From assembly GCA_027625915.1 (NCBI GenBank), contig JANTQA010000026.1, positions 8,122,001-8,186,000 of the forward strand: 64,000 bases of DNA, read 5' to 3'. The position numbers and the translations under genes were made by a program. Below, piece after piece: positions 11,350-21,595 of the stretch. The notes below the pieces were generated by a model that searched no databases, was not told the origin of the DNA, and saw only the letters and a program-made list of their open reading frames with translations. Source of the stretch: Anaeramoeba flamelloides. Its lineage: Eukaryota > Metamonada > Anaeramoebidae. Position 1 is the first letter of the stretch, and each line of letters starts with the position of its first letter.

Positions 11350-11645
11350 ACAAATGTAATGAAGATTTCACCAAATTTACTAGACTGATAAAAAGAGCAA
11401 TCTATAGAATACAGTATTTTTTTACTGTAATTATAAAAAACTGATCTAAAAAAATTTACAAAGTATCTAGAAAACAGGCAATAGACTTAAATTGGACTTT
11501 TTTATGATTTTTGTTCTAAATTTTTTTCATCACATTTTTTTTGAAATGACTTGTTTATTTTCTTACAATTATAAACATAATTTTCATCCTGAAATTGCCT
11601 TTATGTTATTTTATTTTTACATTCTTTTTCTTAATCTTCTTTTCT

Positions 11646-11647
<2 letters not shown>

Positions 11648-11687
<40 letters not shown>
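11648..11687. repeat. (TA)n microsatellite
   Basis: About 40 bases of uninterrupted alternating T and A in the 3' flank of the phosphatase gene. Confidence 0.95.
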
Positions 11688-11688
<1 letters not shown>

Positions 11689-12159
11689 TGATACCATAAT
11701 AATATTGCCACTATAAACACATTTTTGGATATAATAATCTATTTTAATTCAAAAAAAAAAAGAATAAAAATAAAAAAAAAAAAAAATAGAATATTAAATA
11801 ATTATCAAAAAAATATTTTAATTGTTTTGTTTCATTGTTTTTTTTATTTTGTTTGAGGTACCAAAAAAAAAATTGCATTAAGTGTTTTTTATTTTTGAAT
11901 TGGGGTTGATATCATGTAATAACTAAACAATAAGAGTGGATAGAAGACAGGTTAATAAAAGATTCTAATTTAATAGAAAAGAATATCAATAAAGCTATTA
12001 ATTTAGGGATTATTATTTATTTCCTATTTTTTTTTGTTGAAAAGATTTTTTAAATTTTAGTAATTTTTTTTTTTATTTTTTTTTGATTTTTTCTTTTTTT
12101 TTTTTTTTTTAAAAATTTAATTTGATAAAAAAAATATTTGAAACACAAAATCAACTTTC

Positions 12160-12490
12160 AGAAAAGTGAGTCTTTGTTATTTGTTTTAAAATAAATATAT
12201 TTACAATTAAAAAACTTATTCTTGACGATTGTAATTTCCAGAAAAAATTAAGAAATTTTGAATGGAATGTTACAATAAAAGGTATCCAAATTTTTGGTAA
12301 CATTTAATTTTTTTCCGGAATTTATAGTTTGTTCAGGCATTTCTTTTATGAATATCAGTTTTCAATCTGAAGTTTATTATTTTTATCATTTCTAAATAAT
12401 CTTACTTTTTTGATTCTTATATTAATAGGGTTTTTATTTTTGGCTCATTGATTTTGAGTAAAAAGAGGTTTTTTCAGATTGATAAAATCC
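12160..12490 (+). repeat. R5 dispersed repeat, copy a
   Basis: Shares ordered blocks with 61110-61460 (AAATTTTG..., GGTA/TCC AAA, TTTGA...TTTTGAGT, AATAGGGTTT) and partly with 36345-36560 (ATTTCTTTTATGAATATCA, TTTATTATTT). Identity is low and patchy, as in an old repeat. Confidence 0.35.
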
Positions 12491-12773
12491 TAAAAATATC
12501 AAAAAAAAAAATTTTATTCAATTTCTTTTTTTCTAAAATTTCTATTTCAATCCCCAAAACAGTTCATATCAAAGAAAGTATGGAAAAATTAACTTTTTTC
12601 AATGTTAATTTGGATTTAAACAAACAAAATTCTTTGTTTCAAAACTTTGTTAATATATTTAAAACTAAACAAATTGGACTAAAAAATTGAATACCCTTAT
12701 TGAAATTTATCAATATTGATAAAATCTGGCTTAATTAATTTATTTTGTCTAATCTAAACCTTTCAAATATTTA

Positions 12774-12775
<2 letters not shown>

Positions 12776-12814
<39 letters not shown>
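12776..12814. repeat. (TA)n microsatellite
   Basis: Alternating T/A tract of nearly 40 bases. Confidence 0.95.
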
Positions 12815-12816
<2 letters not shown>

Positions 12817-13620
12817 CTTTTAGTGCACTGTAAAAGGGTTTTCCGGGTTTTTAAAACTATTTAAAAAAATAAATTGGTTATTCAATCAGAGTATATACCA
12901 AAGTTTTATTGTTATTTGGAACTTAATTTTATAATTTTAAGATCAACTATCATCTTTAGGGTTTGGGAATAATTCATCAATACATCAACAGTATATATAA
13001 GTTTGTAACATTTATTAAAGTTACTTTATGAATTAAACTGTTGGGTATCTGTAATTAGAAGAAGAAAAGTATTGAATTATCAAAGCCTTTAATTTTTTCT
13101 GAGATTAAAATAAAAATACCCAGTGTTACAAACTGTTCACATTTGTTACAAGATCTCTTGAATACAAAATATAAACAAATAAATATTGAATCTGTTTTTT
13201 GGGTAAACTCTTTTGTGTAGGTTTATAGTCTTATTTTAACTCTTAGGCTTTATTTCACTTAGAAAAAACGTTTTAAAAAGATAAAAAAATACAAAAATAT
13301 ACCCCCAATGATAATTATGATGACATATTTCATATCTAAATCCTGATTATAAAACAACCAAAGTATCTATAAACACATTACCCTCTGTTTGAAACTTTAT
13401 TAATTTTAGAAAAAATGAGATTCAATTAAGATGATAAAAAAAAAATAAAGTTTCTTTTTTTGTGAAATTTTTTTTTGAAATTTATATATAACTTGCTTCA
13501 AATTTGTTTTTAGTTTGATAATCAATTATTAATTTAATTTTTGTGGTTAAATAACCATTTTTACAAGAATCTTAAAAAATATTAAGAAATTATCCTATCA
13601 ATGAAATTACCCATTCTAAT

Positions 13621-13627
<7 letters not shown>

Positions 13628-13651
<24 letters not shown>
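13628..13651. repeat. (TA)n microsatellite
   Basis: Alternating A/T tract of about 24 bases. Confidence 0.9.
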
Positions 13652-13849
13652 ATTAAATATAATTTTGATTCTCAAAAGGTTTAACATGAGAAATAATATT
13701 TCTTAACAGAAAAGTAAATAAAAAAAATATTGTTTATTTTTGGTTTTTTCAAAATTTCAAAATTAGGAATAAACTAGTATAGAGAGAATATCTGATAAAA
13801 CAATTTCATTTTATTTTATAAATTTAAGATTTTCTAATAAAAGTTTCAA

Positions 13850-14705
13850 TAAAAAAAATTGAATTTTGTGATCTCTTTTTGTTTGTTTGATCGTTCTTTG
13901 AATTACAGATTGGATAAACTAAGAATCCTAAATGAAAGTCAAATTTGGGAAGGAATAAAGATAATGAGCCAAAATGTTTCCCTTTTAAATTGGAAACATT
14001 AGTAATTAAGGTTGACAATCCTTGGAATTCGAAAAAAAGATTATCTATCCATTATGACTTCTTGTTATTTTCGTTCTTGGTTGATCTATCTTTGACTTGG
14101 TTTGAATTCTAATAGTGGTTCAAAATGGCAATTTTTGATAATTTATTTATTTTTTTTCCAAAATTCTAATTGAATAGTTTAAGGCTAATAGATTGGAAGG
14201 TATGTTATAAAAAATGGAGTTTATGGGTTTCCAAATTTTAATTATATTATATTAGGTTTGGTTTTAATTTGGATCTTTGAAACAAATCATTTTTTTTTTA
14301 GTTAATCAAGCAGAAGGGAAATTATTATTTCAATTGTCTACCAAAAATCACATTATTTTGTATCACTTACCAATATATATTCTTTCACCCTTCAATTTGG
14401 ATTTCGGAACAAAAAAATAAATTGTCAATAATTGCCATTTTGAACCACTATTAAAATTCATCCAAGTTCAAGATCGATCAACCAAAGACCAAAATAACAA
14501 GAAGTCAATATAAAAGATTATCTTTTTTTCGAATTTCAAGGATTGTAAACCTTAATTACTGAAGTTTCCAATTTAAAAGGGAAACATTTTGGCTCATTAT
14601 CTTTATTCCTTCCCAAATTTGACTTTCATTTGGGATTCTTTGTTTGCACAATCTTTAGTTTCAGAAATACCAAGCTAACAAAAAGAGATCACAAATTTCA
14701 ATTTC
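13850..14705. mobile_element. Foldback element with ~300-base inverted arms
   Basis: Left arm about 13850-14165, right arm about 14395-14705, loop about 230 bases. Matching blocks include GATCTCTTTTTG, GAAAGTCAAATTTGGGAAGG, ATAAAGATAATGAGCCAAAA, CTTCTTGTTATTTT and TAGTGGTTCAAAATGGCAAT, each found as its reverse complement in the right arm. There is no coding capacity, so it is a non-autonomous foldback/MITE-type element or an inverted duplication. Confidence 0.75.
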
Positions 14706-15414
14706 TTTAATTTCAAACTATCTTGGAAAAACATCTCTTTGGAAAATTAAGTAAAAATTTTTAACAATTGAATCTCAAACAAAAAATATTTCTTTTTTGG
14801 AAAAATCGAACTTTTTTCACAACTTTTCTTATTTTTGTGACAAATTAAGGAAAGACCTTTTTCAACTTTGAAGTCTGAAAATTGAAGATTAAATCGATGA
14901 AATCTGTCTCGAACTGAAAATTTTTTCTGAAATTAGAGTATTATTTAGCTGATACAATGGATCTTGTTTCCTTTCAAAGGAGAGATCAACTTTTTACTCT
15001 TTTTACTAAATGGATTTTTAGTTCCTTACGAACCATGTATTAATAATGTGATGTAAATTCAATAACAAGACCCTTTAATTTGAGGTCATTGTGTGGTAGT
15101 AGATTTTCCCCTTTAAATGTTCATTTAGAATTGAAAAGTTGAAAAACATTATTAGATCGAGAAAATTCTCATTCACAGAGTTTCTGAACAAAAGAGAAAA
15201 CCGAAAAAAAAGGAACAAAAGAAGATATTAAACAGATTTCTTCAATATCAAGATTCATTAAAGTCAAAAAATAAAAAAAAAAATATTTTCTGAAAATGAA
15301 AATTTTTCGACATATTTAAAGTAAACAACTACTTTCCCAAAAAACTTGTTGGTTTTTTGCTATTTTCCAATCATTTTTTTAACTTGTTTTGAAAAAGAGA
15401 ACCACAATTAAAAA

Positions 15415-18400
15415 ATGACAAATTCTCGAACTTCTTCCAATTCTCTTCAGTCAATTGGTCCATATTATTTAGGTATTATTCTACTTTTCTTTTTTAAGAT
15501 TTTTGTCTTTGCTCGTTGTTTATCTTCGAATCGATTTTTGAAACGAACTCTAAAATCCTTATTTAAATTAATCTTAATAAAGGCTCTACGCTCGGAAATG
15601 GAAGTTTTGCCAAGGGTAAGTATTTCTTCTCTGATAAAACTTTAAAAGCTAACAAATAATCAAATTAGATTTGTGTGTTTTTTTTTTTTTTTTTTTCACT
15701 TTGTCTTTTGGAAAATAAAATATTTAATTCCAAACCAAACGAATAAACAAAAAAGTGAAATTAGGAACGCACTGCGAAACAAATGAAAAGGTAGCAATTA
15801 AAATCATCAAAAAGGAAAATATCTCCCTAGAACCCGAAATGATGTCCAAAGTACGAAGAGAGATTGCTGTTCAAAAATTAATCAAGCACCCAAATGTTTT
15901 ACGAGTTTATGACGTTTATGAGACTTCTGAATTTCTTTATATTGTTTTGGAGTATATTTCAGGAGGTAAATATACATTGTCCGAGAATGGATTTTCAAAA
16001 AACAAAAAACAAAAAACAAACAAAAAACAACAAACAAAAAACTGAAAAATTAAAATATCTTTTTTTTAACTTATTAAAACTTGAAAAATTAAACTTTTAA
16101 AAACCAACAAAAAACCCTTCGTTCACTTTCTTTTGGTTTCAAAATTAACCTACTCAAATTTACTTTTGATGGAACGCTACTATTTTAAAGGGGAATTATT
16201 CGACTACATTGTGAAAAAAGGATCTCTTCCTCGTGACGAAGCCAGGGTGTGTTTCCAGGAGATCGTTTATGCGATTGAGTACTGCCATTCCTTTTGTATC
16301 GCGCACCGTGATTTGAAACCAGAAAACTTGTTACTTGACGATTCAAATAAAGTAAAAGTGGCAGATTTTGGGATGGCAAGGATCATGAAAAAAGATAATC
16401 TGCTTGAAACCTCTTGTGGATCCCCACATTATGTTTCACCAGAAGTAATTAAGGTAAGCAAAAATACATCGGTTCCATTGTTTATTTTTTTGTTTAATTG
16501 CTCGTTGAAAAATTATACATCTTTGTTCTTTATTTGGTGCACATACAAAAATGAAAGATGAAGAAACTTTCAAAATTAGAAATGGTTGAAGATGATAACC
16601 AAAATATAAAGAATAAAAAAAAGGCTGTAGATCAGTGTTTTTAGCTTTTTCTTCTACTCCGAAATTCCAATCAAAAAACTTTTTAATTTTAAGGACAACC
16701 TTTTCAGGTGAAAACAGTGAAATAATGTATAAAAACACCCTTGTAAGAGTTATGTAATCAAATTAATATTTACACACTGAGAATTTCTTTGAGAAAAAAT
16801 GTGAAATTTTCACTAATTTCACAATTTCAACAATTTTCAATTTGAAAGATCATGCCCAAAATTTTATTTTAATATTTTGGAATTTCCATTTCAACTTTCT
16901 GAACTCACAGTAAGTAATTCCTCTGACTGTTCGACATATTTTTTACATTTTCTTTTACAAGTTTGAAATGTTCTCAAATCTGAAATGCACTTGAAAATCC
17001 CCAAAAGCCATTTTTTTGCAATTATTTTTTTTGTTATTTTCAATTTTCCTTTTCATTGAAAAAGTTTGAAAATAAGTATGCATTAAAAGGTAAAGAAGAC
17101 AAAAAATGTTTTTTTTTTTATTTTTTTTCAATTTCTTGAGAATGAAAATTTTTTGCGAAAGTGAAAGTGAAATAGCACAATAACTCAACACTCCCAGGGG
17201 TGGGAGCGTAGTCCTTAACTCAAAAGATTTAAGAAGGAAGAGTCTAAATTATTTTGAAAAAAAATATTCTTTTTAAATTAAGGACTACGTTTTCAGGTGA
17301 AAACAGTGAAATTGCTGATAAAAACGCTGTTGAAAGAGTTATATAATCTCAGTTAAATTTACTCAAATGAAAATTTCTTTTACAGAAAAATGTGAATTTT
17401 TCACAATTTGTAACAATTTTACCCTTATCTTAGATCATGCCAAAATTTGATTTTACATATTTCATAATTTCCATTTCAAATCTATAAACACAAAACAATT
17501 TCATCAAGCTGTTCTAAATATTGTTTTTAGTTCCTTTTACAAGTTTGAACTTGTGCTTTAAAATTCCTTAAAGTCATTTTTTTTTATTATTGTTTTTATT
17601 TCTACAATTTTGTATTTTTTTTGTCCAATTTCTTCAGAATGAAAATTCTTTTTTATGAAGCGAAAGTGAAATAACAGAATAACGAAACAACCTCAAGGGT
17701 GGAAATGTGATTCTTAACAGAGATCTTTTTTGTAGGAATTTTAAAAAAAAATTAAAAATATTTTTTCAATAGTATCTATAAAAAAGATCAACAAACTTCA
17801 TTCAAGAAATGTTTAGGGATTTTTTCACAAAATTTTTTACCACACTTTTTTCGAATAATTTTATTATTTTAACCCCCCTAATATAATATCAAAATTGTCA
17901 CACTTTAATAAAGGTGTGATAATAATTTAACACATAAGATCTATAACCGAGATAAACATATTCTGCTGTATTGTGTTTATATCTTATGTGCTAAATATTT
18001 ATCACGCATTAAACACAGTTTAATGAATTTTTTTTTTTTTAGAAGGGTAATTTTGAGGAAAAAAAAGATTTGGAGAATTATAAAAAAAACAATTTTTCAT
18101 TTAATGCAGTTATTTTAAAAAAGTGATTACTGCTTTTTTTTTATGAGATTGCCAGAATTAAAACTTTTTTTAAAGTTTTCAATTTTAATAAAATGTGACT
18201 TTTTTCAAAAAAAAGTGCTTTCCTTCAGACCCCATCCCCTACACCACATTTAAAGGTTGGGACACCACACATTATTAAAACAGAAAATTTTCAAAAAGTT
18301 TTAAATCTGAAAAGGTTTTTATCATGAAAAAGTTTTCACTTTTTTAAAAATAGAAAACTTCAAAAAATTTTGAAAAAAGTGTTCATATTTTTAAAGTGGC

Positions 18401-19960
18401 TGTAATTGGAAACTGAAAGTAACTATAAACAACACATTTCAGGGAATTATAAGTAAAAATTTTCATATATTTAATGTAGAATTAAAGTAATGATAAAATT
18501 CAAAATAACTTGACAATTTTTTTTCAATTCACACATAAAACCTGAATCTATGGTGATGTTAAAAATAAACCTCATTAGAAAATTAGTTTTGAATTTTATC
18601 AAATCAAAAAATTCAAAAAACACCCCGTGGAATTCCAAATAATTAGTTTTTAGATTTCTTTTGTTTTTAAAGTTCTATTTACTTTGCCACCTTTTAATAA
18701 GACACTTTCAAAAAGTTATAAATGATGATTTTAAATAATTTTGTATAATTTGATGATGTATTATTAAGTTGTTAAACTTTTTTTTGAAAACTTTTTGATC
18801 TATATTTTATTAAAATGGATATCAAATAAAAAATAAATAAATTCACTTTTTCATGGTTAGAAAACTTAAGGTCATCAAGAAAAAATTAAAAATAAAAAAT
18901 TCAAAATATAAAATTCCTAAAATAGTAAAAAATATATATGTATAAATTCGGGTACATAGTGCCCCACTCTTCGGAGGTAATGTCTAGGTTTTTTTTTAAT
19001 TCGAAAGAATTGAGTAAAATATTAGATTTTACTCAATTCATTCAAACCCTGAAAAACCTAACGACGGTAGATAATTTTTAATTTGGTCATGTAAATGATA
19101 TAATATTTTTGTACTTTAATATTTTAATTATTTTTCTTCTTCTCTTTTTTATTTAGTAAATTTTCTTTGATTGCTCCTTTCTCTCAATAAAAAAAAAATA
19201 AATTCACTTTTTCTCAAAAAGATAAAAATATCAAAAAAATTTATTTATTCAAAAAACCATCAAACGAAGATAATATTTCAATTCAAACAAGTTAAAATTG
19301 AAATGAATTCAAATTGGTTATCCTTACAAAAAAAAAAAAAAAATTAATTTAAAAAGGAATTTTTCAAAAATATCGATAAAATTAGTAAAAAATTGAATAA
19401 AAAGGTAACTTAAAGTTTATAACACAGCTGCCTCAGATTTTGAATTATAAAAAAAAAAACGATCAAATCTTTAATGATTATTATACTCATAAATTTTAGG
19501 TAAGAAAAGTACATAAATATAGATCTAAATCCCAATAAACATTTAAAAATTTTCCTTTCTCAAAAAAAAAAAAAATAAAGAAAAATAAATTTACAATCTA
19601 AAATACAATTAAATAGGATAAAATGGTTCAGCACAAATTCAAAAAATTCTTTATTCAAGAAATTTTCATATCTTTATCTAAAATAAACAGAAAAACTATC
19701 AAAAAAAAAAAAAAAGAATCAAAATATAAGAGTAAAAACATTATTTTACTTGATTTCCATTAAGTTTGCCCCTAGATTTTTGACAAATTTTCTTTTTTAT
19801 TTGGAAGTTCTATTGATTTCCCAAATACAGCAGAAAACCTTAAAAATGGACATTGTTTATATATATATATATATATATATCACAGGTATGACGATTTTGT
19901 TGATGTCATGAAACGCGTTGGCGCACGCATGAGCGACGCGTAAAAATCGTTTCTCTGATA

Positions 19961-19998
<38 letters not shown>

Positions 19999-21500
19999 AT
20001 AATATTTTTTTAAAACAGGAATTCTAAAAGAAAAAGTGGATTTCATGTGCCATAAATACATAGACTGTAGATTATTTTTATTTTTCTCAGTATATTATAA
20101 AAAATCATTCATTATTGCAACTAAAAAACCAATAAACCTAATATAAAAATAAATAAAATACTGGAAAAAATAATTTATTGTGTATATTTATTTTTGTTTA
20201 TTCACAAAAAGAAAATTATTGAAAAGTTACAAATAAAAATTTATTTTGATGGAATGAAAGGTACTTTTTTAAAAAAATTTTATGATCGATCACAAAAAAA
20301 ATAAAATTGGATAAAAAAAAATATGAAAAAAATACTAGTGATTTTACATCAAATATATCAGATACTTAATTTATACCTTCTGTGCATATGAATTATGTAA
20401 TTTTATTTAATTTTTGTTGGTTCGTCAATTTTCCCCTGTTATGTAAAAATTAATAAACATTAAAATAGAATTAGTGAGTTTAATAAAGACATAATTTCAT
20501 AATTCTTAGAGAAAAAAATAAAAAAATGTTAGGGCTATTACTTAGGTTAACACCTGTATTGAATTTCTTTCACCAGTACAACAATGAAATATTTTTTAAA
20601 AAAATGGAAAAAGAAGGATTTTTGGATAAAAAAAACAAAAAAAAAATATTTTCCCAAGAATTTTGACAAAAGTGAAATAATAAAAAATGAAATTATGTTT
20701 TGGCATAATATAATAAAGGAATATTAAGGATATGACAGTTAAGAAATGAGAAATGTACTTATGAATTAAGTACAGAAATTAAGTTTAAAATATGTATATA
20801 ATATTAAAATTTTTGTAAATGAATTGTCTTTCTGGGCAGTTCAAGTAAAATCATAGGATGAAAAAAATTACTGATCACATTAACCAAATTAGTAATTCTG
20901 AAAAAAAAACTTTTTTAAGTTAATAATTTTTATTTTTTTTGAGATCAATAAAAATTCACTATAGAAGGGTAAAATCTCATTATAAAAAATTGGGTGAGAT
21001 GATCTAATTTGGAAACACAAAAAATATAAATTTTGACCAATGTTCTTTCTCAAATTATAATTTTTTTTGAATAAAAAAATATAATTCTTTTTTCCGGTGC
21101 TTAAAGAGTTTACAATTATAAGAGTTATAAACGAGCGAAAACTAATTTTATTGTTTTGGGAGTTTCAAAAATCAAAAATCAAACTATTCCCCTAGGGTTA
21201 AATACATAATCCCCAACTTAAATGGGAAATCGTGGATTTCCCTTGTTTTCGAACACTTTTAAAGTAATTAAACCATATCTCTTTTTTGTATTTTTCATTC
21301 TATTCATTTTTTTAAGTTTTTTCGTTTGTGTTTTTTCATATCCCAGAAACGAAAAGTATGATTTCAAAAGAATTCGAGTACTTTTTCAAAAACCAAAAAA
21401 CGAAAACAACAAATGAAACGAAAAAACATGCAAAAACCCAGAAAAAACGCGATTTTATAAATCTTTCGCTGTTTTAAAACGAAAAGTCGTAATACCTGTG

Positions 21501-21595
<95 letters not shown>

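Larger units (their letters stand above)
11350..15414. other. Gene-poor intergenic region, 4.1 kb
   Basis: No supported gene. Contents: (TA)n tracts at 11648-11687, 12776-12814 and 13628-13651; an R5 repeat copy around 12160-12490; a large foldback element at 13850-14705; and a less repetitive last ~700 bases that probably include the kinase promoter and 5' UTR. The 80-residue ORF at 12448-12690 has no recognisable domain. Confidence 0.55.

Noticed and set aside
13824-14018. 64-residue minus-strand ORF in the foldback arm
   Set aside because: It lies entirely in the inverted-repeat arm and is not maintained in the matching arm.
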